DNA of 47,310 nt, taken from contig NZ_VDDA01000034.1 in assembly GCF_006151805.1 (NCBI RefSeq), forward strand, positions 1 through 47,310, read 5' to 3'. Positions 32,696 to 41,398 of the stretch are shown here, in pieces. A program made the position numbers and the translations under genes. Under the pieces are notes generated by a model. It did not search any database. It was not told where the DNA came from and was given only the letters and a program-made list of their open reading frames with translations. Source of the stretch: Methylobacterium terricola (GTDB lineage: Bacteria > Pseudomonadota > Alphaproteobacteria > Rhizobiales > Beijerinckiaceae). The first letter of the stretch is position 1. Every line of letters begins with the position of its first letter.

Positions 32696-34372
32696 ATGTC
32701 GCTCAAGATCGCCGCCCGGATCCAGGCCCTAACGGGCGTGGCGCTCGTCGGGCTCGTCCTCATCCTCGGCCTCGCCGCCTACGATCTCGCCGGGGCGATC
32801 ACCAACGCCCGGGCCCTCAAGACCAAGGACCTGGTGGATGCCGTCCACGGCGTCCTCGCCCATTTCGAGGCCGAGGAGCGCGCCGGGCGGATGACCCGCG
32901 AGGCCGCTCAGAAGACCGCCGCCGCCGCCGTCTCGAATCTCCGCTACGGCAAGGACGAGTTCTTCTGGATCAACGACATGCAGTCGCGGCTGATCGCGCA
33001 TGCCGATTCCAGGCTGGTCGGGCGGGACGTCAGCGGCCTCGCCGAACCGTCGGGCCGCAAGTTCTTCGCCGAGATGATGCGCAAGGTCGAGGCGGACGGC
33101 ACCGCCTTCGAGAGCTATTTCTGGCCCAAGCCCGGCACCGATGTGCCGGTCGAGAAGGTGTCCTACGCCCGCAGCTTCAAGCCCTGGGGCTGGGTCGTCG
33201 GCACCGGCATCTACGCCGACGACACCGCGACCCAGATCCATGCCACCCTGTGGAACCTCTTCGCCGGCGCCGCCCTTGTGGCGATCCTCGTCGCCGCCGC
33301 CGCGACGCTGATCGGACGGAGCATCGCCAAGCCGCTGATCGGGCTGGCCGGCAGCATGGGGGCGCTCGCCGCCGGCCGCCTCGACGAGGCGGTGCCCGCC
33401 CGCGAGCGGCGCGACGAGATCGGCGCGATGGCCGGCGCCGTCCAGGTGTTCAAGGAGAGCATGGTGCGCGCTCGCGCCCTCGAGGAGGAGACGGCGCTGG
33501 CCCGCGCCTCGGCCGAGGAGCAGCGCAAGGCCGGCATGCGCCAGATGGCCGATGCCTTCGAGCACGCCGTCGGCGGCATCGTCGGCCAGGTCTCGTCCGC
33601 CGCCACCGAGCTGCAGGCGACCGCCCGGAGCATGACCACCACGGCGACCCAGACCGCGACCGAGTCGACGGGCGTCGCCGCCGCCGCTGCCCAGGCCGCC
33701 GCCAATGTCGGCACCGTGGCGGAGGCCGCCGAGGAACTCGGCGCCTCGGTCCAGGAGATCGGCCGCCAGGTCGACGGCTCGGCCCGGCTCGCCAAGGCCG
33801 CCGTGGCCGAGGCCGGCGAGACCGCCCATCAGGTCCGGGCGCTGACCGAGGCCACTGCCCGCATCGGCGACGTGGTCGGGCTGATCTCGTCGATCGCCAG
33901 CCAGACCAACCTCCTGGCGCTCAACGCCACCATCGAGGCCGCCCGCGCCGGCGCCGCCGGGCGCGGCTTCGCGGTGGTCGCCGCCGAGGTCAAGGAACTG
34001 GCCGGCCAGACGGCCCGCGCCACCGAGGAGATCACGAGCCAGATCGCGGCGATCCAGGCCTCCACGGGTCAGGCGGCCGGCGCGATCGGCAAGATCACCG
34101 CCCGGATCGAGGAGATCTCCGGTGTGGCGACCTCGATCGCCGCGGCGGTCGAGCAGCAGGGCGCGGCGACCCAGGAGATCGTCCGCAACATCACGCAGGC
34201 CGCCGCCGGTACCGGCGAGGTCACCCAAAGCGTCGCCGCGGTGGCGAGTGCCGCCGAGCAATCCGGCGCCTCGGCCGGCCACGTGCTCACGGCCTCCTCC
34301 GAGCTGTCGCGCCAGTCCGAGCATCTCGGCGCCGAGGTCCACCGCTTCCTCGCCACCGTCCGGGCCGCGTAG
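32696..34372 (+). CDS. Methyl-accepting chemotaxis protein with single Cache sensor
   Basis: The 558-residue receptor starts at ATG 32696. TM1 covers about 9-30. The periplasmic single Cache domain (about 35-185) shows GKDEFFWINDMQSRLIAHAD and PWGWVVGTGIYADD, the typical sCache_2 blocks that often bind small carboxylates. TM2 is at about 188-212, followed by HAMP and a long signalling hairpin whose tip NLLALNATIEAARAG is near residue 405. Longer open frame exists upstream without family similarity. It is an isolated receptor gene followed by a strong stem at 34400. Confidence 0.9.
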   Translation: MSLKIAARIQALTGVALVGLVLILGLAAYDLAGAITNARALKTKDLVDAVHGVLAHFEAEERAGRMTREAAQKTAAAAVSNLRYGKDEFFWINDMQSRLIAHADSRLVGRDVSGLAEPSGRKFFAEMMRKVEADGTAFESYFWPKPGTDVPVEKVSYARSFKPWGWVVGTGIYADDTATQIHATLWNLFAGAALVAILVAAAATLIGRSIAKPLIGLAGSMGALAAGRLDEAVPARERRDEIGAMAGAVQVFKESMVRARALEEETALARASAEEQRKAGMRQMADAFEHAVGGIVGQVSSAATELQATARSMTTTATQTATESTGVAAAAAQAAANVGTVAEAAEELGASVQEIGRQVDGSARLAKAAVAEAGETAHQVRALTEATARIGDVVGLISSIASQTNLLALNATIEAARAGAAGRGFAVVAAEVKELAGQTARATEEITSQIAAIQASTGQAAGAIGKITARIEEISGVATSIAAAVEQQGAATQEIVRNITQAAAGTGEVTQSVAAVASAAEQSGASAGHVLTASSELSRQSEHLGAEVHRFLATVRAA

Positions 34373-34399
34373 GGCCCGACCCCGTCGCGACCGCACCTC

Positions 34400-34434
34400 A
34401 TGCCGCCCGGGATCGGTCCGATCCCGGGCGGCAT
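34400..34434 (+). terminator. Terminator-like stem after chemoreceptor gene
   Basis: Perfect 17-base complementary arms (ATGCCGCCCGGGATCGG / CCGATCCCGGGCGGCAT) begin 27 bases after the stop. It is followed by only a weak T-rich stretch (CGCTTCT), so it could be Rho-independent or act as an mRNA end stabiliser. Confidence 0.6.
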
Positions 34435-34529
34435 CGCTTCTCCGATGGCCCCGCTCACCCAACGTCATCGGCACGTCATACGGCCAAGCTAGGCGCCCCC
34501 CGAACAGACGAAGAATTCTGTGAGGGGCC

Positions 34530-37500
34530 ATGTCATCGAAACTCAACGTCGCGCTGCTCGCAGCGACGTGTCTCTTTCCGGCCGAGGCCGCGGTTCAGGC
34601 AGCCTGGGCGCAGGGCGTGCCGACCTCGCCGCCGGTGGGCTTTGCCAACAGCACCTCGGTCGATCCGGGCACGGTGATGAACCGCGTGCTCGATTCCTAT
34701 GCCGGGCTCCTCACCGGCGACCCGGCGGCACTGACCCGGAATTACCAGACCGTCATCACCATGACGCAGGCGCGGACCGACGCGCAGACCCTGGCGGCGA
34801 TCCATGACGACCGCACCGGCCAGGCCTACAGCATCCTCAACGGCCTCGGACCCCTGACCTCGGCCTATCTCACGGGGGCCGGCGCCTCGTTCACCGGCAC
34901 GGCCCCGACGAGCCTGACCCCGACGACCTACGTCACCACGACGCTGGCCGACTACGCGGCCAACATCCGCACCGGCAACGACGCCAGCGCCGGCACGACG
35001 ACCTTCGGCAACGGCACGGCGACGCCGCTCGCCGGCGCGGTCGACTTCATCAACACCATCGCCCGCAACAACTCGTCGACCGAGCCGGCCAAGCGCATCT
35101 TCGCGCGCTACCAGGGCGACAACCCGGCCATCAACCCGCTCGATGCCCGCTTCGGCAACTATAACGCGGTCAGCAACAAGGCCGGCCTCTCGACCCGCGA
35201 CACCGCGGGCCTGGTGGTGCCGACCTACCTGTCGAACTTCACCGTGCCGGCGGTCTACGGCACGACGGACAGATGGGTGCGCGGCTTCACCGTGACCCAA
35301 GCGATGATCGACGCCAATGGCGGCCGGCCGATCACCGTGCCCAACGTCGGCACCTTCTCCGGCAGCACATTCACCCCGGCGACCTTCTCGGTCGGCGATT
35401 ATGTGCCGGGCATCGGCACCTCGGCGCGGCCCTACCGGATCTCGACCGACGTCGCAGTGCCGACGCAGCTGCGGCCGGTCATCAACAGCACCAACCCCTA
35501 CGCCGACGGCGCCTATCCGAGCGGCCACACCAATTCGGGCTACCTGCAGGCGCTCGCCACCGCCTTCCTGGTGCCGCAGCGGGCGCAACAGCTCCTGACC
35601 CGCGCCTCGGAGCTCGGCAACAACCGCATCCTGGCCGGCATGCACTCGCCCTTCGACGTGATGGGCGGCCGGATGGAATCGACGGCGATCGTCGCCACAA
35701 ACCTCTACGGCGCCCTCTACGATGCGAGCGGCAACCGGGTCGACTGGACCAACCCGGCGAACGCGACCGCCTACGGGGTCTACCAGGCCTACCGGCAGAC
35801 GCAGGCGTATCTCGCGTCGGCCTGCGGCGCGTCGAGCGTCACCGCCTGCCTCAACGCGGCCTCCGGTACGACCGATTCCTTCGGCAACGCCGCCCAGAAC
35901 AAGGCGGACTGGACCGCCCGCCTGACCTACGGCTTCCAGCCGAGCGGCACCGTGGCGCCGATGACCGCCGCCGACGTGCCGCTCCAGGCGCAGGTGCTGC
36001 TGCTCACCCGCTTCCCCTACCTCACCGACGCACAGCGGACCGAGGTGCTGGCGAGCACCGGCCTGCCCTCTGGCTACCCGGTCCTGAGCGGCAACACCTA
36101 TGACGGCTGGGGCCGGCTCAACCTCTACGCGGCGAATGACGGCTACGGCGCGTTCAACCGCAACGTCACCGTGACGATGGACGCCGCGCAGGGCGGGTAC
36201 TCGGCCTTCGACACCTGGCGCAACGACATCGCCGGGTCCGGCTCGCTCACCAAGGCCGGCACCGGCACCCTGGTGCTCACCGGCGCCAACACCTATGCCG
36301 GCGGCACCACGGTCTCGGGCGGCACCCTGGTGGGCCACGCCGGGGCCTTCGGCTCCGGGGCGATCCGCACCGATGCCAGCCTGGTCCTCGACCAGGCGAG
36401 CGACGCCGGCCTGGCCAACGCCATCGCGGGCAACGGCCGCCTGACCAAGCTCAACGCCGGCACCCTGACGCTGACCGGCCAGAGCAGCTTCACCGGTGCC
36501 ACCGCGGTGCTCGGCGGCGGCCTTGCGGTCGACGGCTCCCTCGCCGGCTCGGTCGTCACGGTCGGCCAGGGCGCCCGCCTCGGCGGTACCGGCACCGTCG
36601 GCGGCGTGGTGGCGCAAGGCGGCGCCACGGTGGCTCCCGGCAACTCGATCGGCACCCTCACGGTCGCCGGCAACACCACCTTCGCGGCCGGCTCGACCTT
36701 CCAGGTCGAGGCCAACGCGGCCGGCCAGTCCGACCGCCTCGCCGCCACCGGCTCCGCCACCCTCCAGGGCGGCACCGTCCAGGTGCTGGCGCAAAACGGC
36801 ACCTACAGCCCGCGCACCGGCTACACCATCCTGTCGGCAAATAACGGCGTCTCCGGCACCTTCGGGGGCGTCTCCTCGAACCTCGCCTTCCTCACCCCGA
36901 CGCTGCGCTATCAGCCGACGCAGGTCGACCTCACGCTCACCCGCAACGACGTCGCCTTCGCCACCATCGCCCAGACCCGCAACCAGGGCGCCGTGGCGAA
37001 CGCCGTCCAGGGCGCCAGCGCCGGCGCCCGCATCTACGACCGCACGGTGGGGCTGACCACGCCGGAGGCCGTCACCGCCTTCCAGGCGCTCACCGGCGAC
37101 ATCCACGCCAGCTCGGTCTCGGCGGCCTACGAGACCGCCTTCTTCGTGCGCGAGGCGATCCTCGACCGCCTGCGCTGGTCCGGCGACGCCACCCGCGACT
37201 ACGGCAAACTGCCCGCCACCTACACCGCCGACCTGCCCGGCCGGGCCGCCCCGGTCGCCCCGGTGCCGGTGCGGGTGCTCGACCCGCGGGTGTTCGGCCT
37301 GTGGGGCCAGGGCTTCGGCAGCTTCGGCCAGGCCCGCAGCGACGGCAACGCCGTCACCCTCAACCGCGACACCGCCGGCTTCGTGCTCGGCGCCGATGTC
37401 CGGCTGGAGAGCGGGTTCAAGGTCGGCGTCGCCGGCGGCTACACCCGCACCAACCTCGACGCGCCGGGCCAGACCGCGAGCGGCACGATCGAGAGCGGGT

Positions 37501-38147
37501 TCGGCGGCGTCTATGGCGGCACCGAGGCCGGCCCGTTCGCCCTGCGGCTGGGTGCGGTTTACGCCGACAACAGCCTGCGCCTGCGCCGCAGCGTGATCTT
37601 CCCCGGGGTCTCCGAGACGGAGAGCGCGCGCTACGGCGGCTCGACGGTGCAGGGCTTCGGCGAGATCGGCTACCGGATCGCGCTGGGGGCGGGCGTGCTC
37701 GGCAAGGCCGCGCCGGTCGCCACCGCGTCCATCGAGCCGTTCGTCGGCGGGGCCTATATCGGCATCGACCGTCACCGGTTCGCCGAGACGGGCGGTGTGG
37801 CTGCGCTGAGCGGCGCCTCGCGGCTGTCCGAGATCCCGACGCTGACGGCGGGTGTCCGCGGCCAGACCGAACTCGATCTGGGTGTCGGCGCGCCGGTGTC
37901 GCTGCACGGGCTGGTGGGCTACCGGCGGGCGTTCGGGGACGTGATCCCGACGGCGCTGCTGGCCTTCGGCACGGGGCCGAGCTTCGTGACGGCGGGGATC
38001 CCGATCACCCGGGACGCGCTGATCGCCTCGGCGGGCATCGACCTGCGGGTGTCGGCGGCGGCGACGCTGGGCGTGTCGTATACCGGCCAGATGGGCTCGC
38101 GGGCCGAGGACCACGCGGTGAAGGGGACCTTCACCTACCGGTTCTGA
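34530..38147 (+). CDS. Autotransporter with PAP2-type acid phosphatase passenger
   Basis: The 1205-residue type V secreted protein starts at ATG 34530 with GAGGGG upstream. A signal peptide covers 1-28 (VALLAATCLFPAEA, ending AWA-Q). Residues about 40-540 form a PAP2 / class A acid phosphatase domain with PSGH (330-333) and R-x5-H-x3-D (Arg366, His372, Asp376), two of the three PAP2 motifs. The usual Lys seven residues before the RP pair is not visible. Residues about 570-870 hold two autotransporter beta-strand repeats (GTGTLVLTGANTYAGGTTVS; GTLTLTGQSSFTGATAV) and a beta-helix. The last roughly 280 residues are the outer-membrane barrel, ending in Phe (FTYRF). It probably releases phosphate at the cell surface. 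Confidence 0.9.
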   Translation: MSSKLNVALLAATCLFPAEAAVQAAWAQGVPTSPPVGFANSTSVDPGTVMNRVLDSYAGLLTGDPAALTRNYQTVITMTQARTDAQTLAAIHDDRTGQAYSILNGLGPLTSAYLTGAGASFTGTAPTSLTPTTYVTTTLADYAANIRTGNDASAGTTTFGNGTATPLAGAVDFINTIARNNSSTEPAKRIFARYQGDNPAINPLDARFGNYNAVSNKAGLSTRDTAGLVVPTYLSNFTVPAVYGTTDRWVRGFTVTQAMIDANGGRPITVPNVGTFSGSTFTPATFSVGDYVPGIGTSARPYRISTDVAVPTQLRPVINSTNPYADGAYPSGHTNSGYLQALATAFLVPQRAQQLLTRASELGNNRILAGMHSPFDVMGGRMESTAIVATNLYGALYDASGNRVDWTNPANATAYGVYQAYRQTQAYLASACGASSVTACLNAASGTTDSFGNAAQNKADWTARLTYGFQPSGTVAPMTAADVPLQAQVLLLTRFPYLTDAQRTEVLASTGLPSGYPVLSGNTYDGWGRLNLYAANDGYGAFNRNVTVTMDAAQGGYSAFDTWRNDIAGSGSLTKAGTGTLVLTGANTYAGGTTVSGGTLVGHAGAFGSGAIRTDASLVLDQASDAGLANAIAGNGRLTKLNAGTLTLTGQSSFTGATAVLGGGLAVDGSLAGSVVTVGQGARLGGTGTVGGVVAQGGATVAPGNSIGTLTVAGNTTFAAGSTFQVEANAAGQSDRLAATGSATLQGGTVQVLAQNGTYSPRTGYTILSANNGVSGTFGGVSSNLAFLTPTLRYQPTQVDLTLTRNDVAFATIAQTRNQGAVANAVQGASAGARIYDRTVGLTTPEAVTAFQALTGDIHASSVSAAYETAFFVREAILDRLRWSGDATRDYGKLPATYTADLPGRAAPVAPVPVRVLDPRVFGLWGQGFGSFGQARSDGNAVTLNRDTAGFVLGADVRLESGFKVGVAGGYTRTNLDAPGQTASGTIESGFGGVYGGTEAGPFALRLGAVYADNSLRLRRSVIFPGVSETESARYGGSTVQGFGEIGYRIALGAGVLGKAAPVATASIEPFVGGAYIGIDRHRFAETGGVAALSGASRLSEIPTLTAGVRGQTELDLGVGAPVSLHGLVGYRRAFGDVIPTALLAFGTGPSFVTAGIPITRDALIASAGIDLRVSAAATLGVSYTGQMGSRAEDHAVKGTFTYRF

Positions 38148-38169
38148 GCCTGAGCGATAGCGGGACAGG

Positions 38170-38201
38170 GGGCGCGGCGCGAGCCGCGCCCTTTCTTCGT
38201 T
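38170..38201 (+). terminator. Rho-independent terminator of the autotransporter gene
   Basis: Perfect 9-bp arms GGGCGCGGC / GCCGCGCCC with GCGA loop (38170-38191) are followed by TTTCTTCGTTT, beginning 23 bases after the stop codon. Confidence 0.8.
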
Positions 38202-38227
38202 TGCGAACGACCTACGGCGCCCGTGCG

Positions 38228-38256
38228 AGCCCCCTCCCCGCAGAAGGGGGAGGGCT
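38228..38256. repeat. Palindromic repeat, CCCCTCCCC family
   Basis: AGCCCCCTCCCC and GGGGGAGGGCT arms (one slipped base) around a GCAGAA loop. It is related to the large element at 25746. It lies next to the 3' end of the small minus-strand gene. Confidence 0.6.
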
Positions 38257-38265
38257 CGGGGCGGC

Positions 38266-38451
38266 TCACGCGGCCTGCCGGCGCGGGATCGGGCAACGGG
38301 TTGGAGCGTCGGTCTCCCCCGCGCTCCAATGGCAGACCGGCCGGCCGGTCTCCGGGTCGAGCGACCAGGTGGCGCGCAGGACGGGCTTCGGGCAAGCGGC
38401 GGGGCGAACGGCCGCGCCCTTCGGCGCGAAGGGCAGGACGGTGAAGGTCAT
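38266..38451 (-). CDS. Small hypothetical protein, 61 residues
   Basis: ATG 38451 is preceded by GAGAGG at good spacing. The sequence has no signal or membrane segment. It includes KPVLRATWSLDPETGRPVCH, followed by a tryptophan, which reads like a small beta-rich protein, and it has three Cys. I have an impression of similar short proteins in related genomes but cannot confirm it. No function is proposed. Confidence 0.5.
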   Translation of the reverse strand: MTFTVLPFAPKGAAVRPAACPKPVLRATWSLDPETGRPVCHWSAGETDAPTRCPIPRRQAA

Positions 38452-38789
38452 GGGGCACCTCTCGGGGGGGGCCGTCCGCGCGGCCGGCCCCGAGGGTGCG
38501 CCGTCAGGCGTCCCTGCGAGAAGCGGCCGGCGCGAACGGCGCAGGCGATCGACTGTGACTGTCGCTCGGCATGGGGTTGACGGATCCTGGATGAGCGTGG
38601 CGGGGCGCAGGCTGCGCCCCGGGCCACGGCGGGCTCCTTACGCCTCTCGCCGCGCCTGTCAACACGCCTGCCTGCGACCGGAACACCGCCTCATCTCCGC
38701 CTCCCGCGCAGGGCCGGGATGAGGCCGGCGGCAGGTGTGGCGAGCGCGGCTTTGGGCTACGGCTCCGACGACGAGGAGCGTGAAAAGCG
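38452..38789. other. Intergenic region with one strong stem
   Basis: No gene is supported. GGGGCGCA-GGC-TGCGCCCC (38602-38620) is a perfect 8-bp stem without a T tract. The promoter of the following MFS exporter should lie within 38640-38780, but no clear boxes were recognised. Confidence 0.4.
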
Positions 38790-40163
38790 ATGACGGGAGC
38801 GGCGGGGCCGGTGGCGGCGGAGGTGGCCGACGGCCTGCCGGGCCGGGAGAGGCTGTGGGCGATGCTGGCGGTCGGCATCGCCATGTCGATGGCGGTGCTC
38901 GACGGCGCCATCGTCAACGTCGCCCTGCCGGTGATGGCCAAGGATCTCGAGGTCAGCCCCGGCGCCGCGATCTTCGTCACCAACGGCTACCAGCTCGCGG
39001 TCACCGCCGCGCTGCTGCCGCTGTCGTCCCTCGGCGACATTCTCGGCTACAAGCGGGTCTACTGCACCGGGCTCGCCCTGTTCACCGCCGCATCGCTCGC
39101 CTGCGCATTCGCCGGCTCCCTGCCGGTGCTGGTCGCGGCCCGCATCGTCCAGGGGCTCGGCGCGGCCGGGATCATGAGCGTCAACATCGCGCTGGTACGC
39201 TTCATCTACCCGCACCGGATGATCGGGCGCGGCGTCGGCACGATGGCGCTGATCGTGGCGATCGCCTCGGCGGCGGGACCGAGCGTCGCGGCGGCGGTCC
39301 TGTCGGTGGCGAGCTGGCCGTGGCTGTTCCTCGTCAACGTGCCGCTCGGCCTGGTGGCGCTGACCCTCGCGACCCGGACGCTGCCGGTCACCCATCGCAG
39401 CGGCGCCCGGTTCGACGGTCTAAGCGCGCTCCTCAACGCCCTGGTGTTCTGCCTGCTCATCACCGGCGTCGACGGGCTCGGCGAGCCGGAGCGGCGGGGC
39501 ACGGCGATGGCCCTGCTGGCGGCGGCCGGGCTCGTCGGCACCGCCTTCGTGTGGATGCAGGTCCGCCTCCCGGCCCCGCTCCTGCCGATCGACCTCCTGC
39601 GCATCCGGGTCTTCGCGCTGTCGATGGTGAGCTCGGTCTGCTCGTTCTCGGCCCAGATGATGGCCTACGTGGCGCTGCCGTTCTACTTCCAGGACGTGCT
39701 GCACCTCACGAGCACCCAGACCGGCCTCTTGATGACGCCCTGGCCGATCGCCATCGCGGTGATCGCGCCCTTCGCCGGGCGGATGGCCGACCGCTACCCC
39801 CCGGGGCTGCTCGGCGGCATCGGCCTCGTCGCGCTGTCGGCCGGCCTCGCCCTGATGGCGTCCCTGCCGGCGGACCCCTCGCCGCTGGCCATCGCCTGGC
39901 GGCTGACCCTGTGCGGCCTCGGCTTCGGGCTGTTCCAGTCGCCCAACAACAAGATGATCATCACCAGCGCCCCGCGGGAGCGCAGCGGCGGCGCCAGCGG
40001 CATGCAATCGACGGCCCGGCTCCTCGGCCAGTCCCTCGGCGCCGCCGTGGTGGCGGTGATCTTCGGCGCCCTGCACGCGCACGGGACCACGACCGTGCTG
40101 TGGCTGGCGAGCGGCCTGGCCCTGGCCGGCTCCGTGGCGAGCGGGCTGCGGGTCCCGCGCTGA
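38790..40163 (+). CDS. MFS drug:H+ antiporter, DHA2 (14-TM) family
   Basis: The 457-residue inner-membrane exporter opens with LDGAIVNVALPVMAKDL (the DHA motif D1 region after the first helix). It continues with NGYQLAVTAALLPLSSLGDI, GYKRVY (motif A-like) and VQGLGAAGIMSVN (motif C/B region). About fourteen hydrophobic segments are present, as in EmrB/QacA-type pumps. No adaptor or regulator gene adjoins. The substrate is unknown; toxic organic compounds are usual for the family. Confidence 0.88.
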   Translation: MTGAAGPVAAEVADGLPGRERLWAMLAVGIAMSMAVLDGAIVNVALPVMAKDLEVSPGAAIFVTNGYQLAVTAALLPLSSLGDILGYKRVYCTGLALFTAASLACAFAGSLPVLVAARIVQGLGAAGIMSVNIALVRFIYPHRMIGRGVGTMALIVAIASAAGPSVAAAVLSVASWPWLFLVNVPLGLVALTLATRTLPVTHRSGARFDGLSALLNALVFCLLITGVDGLGEPERRGTAMALLAAAGLVGTAFVWMQVRLPAPLLPIDLLRIRVFALSMVSSVCSFSAQMMAYVALPFYFQDVLHLTSTQTGLLMTPWPIAIAVIAPFAGRMADRYPPGLLGGIGLVALSAGLALMASLPADPSPLAIAWRLTLCGLGFGLFQSPNNKMIITSAPRERSGGASGMQSTARLLGQSLGAAVVAVIFGALHAHGTTTVLWLASGLALAGSVASGLRVPR

Positions 40164-40433
40164 CAGGTCTCGGCCGGAGCGGGATCCTGGATCGGGACAG
40201 GATCTCGGTCGAGGCGACCCGACCCGCGAGGCGGAGCACGGGGTCGATCGGCAGGCGCCGCCCCGCCGCTGCAAGTCAAGGACGCCCCAACCCCGTCAGG
40301 GCTCGGCACGGGCCCGCGCGCCTGGAGCGTCAGCGGAAGGCGGTTCGCGGCAAGTCGGGGACAGCGGAGATGCCAGGCGCCTCGTACCGCCGGGGTCCGC
40401 GCCTCGCGCGAACGCTCCGCTTCTAACGCCGCT

Positions 40434-40616
40434 CTACGGCTCCGGCCGTATGACCGCGCAGTCCCGCCGGCCGCTCGCCAGGCAATCCTCGCGGGCCGCC
40501 TCGCGGCGCAAGGTGTTGGCAAGCCAGACGCCGCCGACCACCAGGACGATAAGGAACAGCATCGCCGCAAGCGCCCGTCGGCGGCCGGCCGCGTCCGGGT
40601 CGCGGGGCTGGGTCAT
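40434..40616 (-). CDS. Small membrane protein, 60 residues
   Basis: ATG 40616 starts a short charged segment. One clear membrane helix follows (residues about 17-35, ALAAMLFLIVLVVGGVWLAN), then a charged tail with two Cys (REDCLASGRRDCAVIRPEP). The ribosome site is weak (GGATG). It is probably anchored in the inner membrane with the tail outside. I do not recognise a function. It is flanked by the MFS exporter and the SWIB protein. Confidence 0.55.
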   Translation of the reverse strand: MTQPRDPDAAGRRRALAAMLFLIVLVVGGVWLANTLRREAAREDCLASGRRDCAVIRPEP

Positions 40617-40817
40617 CGGCGGTCATCCGGTCGGCCACGAGGGCCCCGGGTCATGCGTGCGGCGAGGATGAGGCGGCGGGCCGGCCCCGCCCGCGCGGGT
40701 GCGTCGTCGCCCAAGGCTGCGCCCCGCCCGTCTGCCGGACGCGCAGGGGGACGGATGGCCGCATCGCGCGGCCATCCGGACGGGAGGAGGCAGATCGCCC
40801 GACTTCGGAAGGTCGCC

Positions 40818-41231
40818 CTACTTCAGGTGCTGGGCGAGGTACTTGTTCATCTCGAACATCGTCGCCTTGTCCTTGCCGAAGACCTTCTTGAGGTTCTCGT
40901 CGGCCAGGATCTCGCGCTTGTTCTCGGGATTCTGGAGCGAGTGCTTGCGGATGTAGTCCCACACCTTGCTCACCACCTCGCCGCGCGGGATCGGCTTGTC
41001 GCCCACGATGGCACCGAGCTCGGGCGTCGGCTGCAGCGGCTTCTGCAGGGCGTTCGGCTTGTCGCCGGATTTCGGCGCCGCGACCTTCTTGCCCTTGGCG
41101 GCGTCCTTGCCCTCATCCTTGCCGTCGTCCTTGGCCGCCGCCTTCGGGGCGGCCTTGGCCTTCGGAGCGTCCTTGGGGGCGGCGTCGGGCTCGGCTTTCG
41201 TCTCGGCCTTCTTGGTGGTCTTGGTCGCCAT
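40818..41231 (-). CDS. SWIB/MDM2-domain protein with Lys/Ala-rich tail
   Basis: 137 residues from ATG 41231, with GGAGGAG upstream. Residues 1-60 are a highly basic K/A/P-rich region resembling histone H1-type tails (AAPKDAPKAKAAPKAAAK). Residues about 65-137 form a SWIB domain: KPLQPTPELGAIVGDKPIPR, VVSKVWDYIRKHSLQNPENK and VFGKDKATMFEMNKYL. SWIB is known from eukaryotic SWI/SNF subunits and from chlamydial and some alphaproteobacterial proteins. A DNA-binding or nucleoid role is inferred from the basic tail and fold. It is apparently a single-gene unit. Confidence 0.88.
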   Translation of the reverse strand: MATKTTKKAETKAEPDAAPKDAPKAKAAPKAAAKDDGKDEGKDAAKGKKVAAPKSGDKPNALQKPLQPTPELGAIVGDKPIPRGEVVSKVWDYIRKHSLQNPENKREILADENLKKVFGKDKATMFEMNKYLAQHLK

Positions 41232-41398
41232 CGGTCTCCTCCGGTCTGCAACCCGTCTCCCAGGGTCGAACAGTGGACATGCCTGGGCACATAGCGTCAA
41301 CAACTAAGCCGTGCGCGGCGCGTTCCAAGAGGAAATCGCCATCCGACCGGCGTCATCCACATCGATAACGCCGTTAGCCTGACGCCGGAGAGCGTGGC

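Noticed and set aside
34533..38114. Long open frame opposite the autotransporter gene (1193 codons)
   Set aside because: It is an antisense shadow. The plus strand has signal peptide, PAP2 motifs and barrel.
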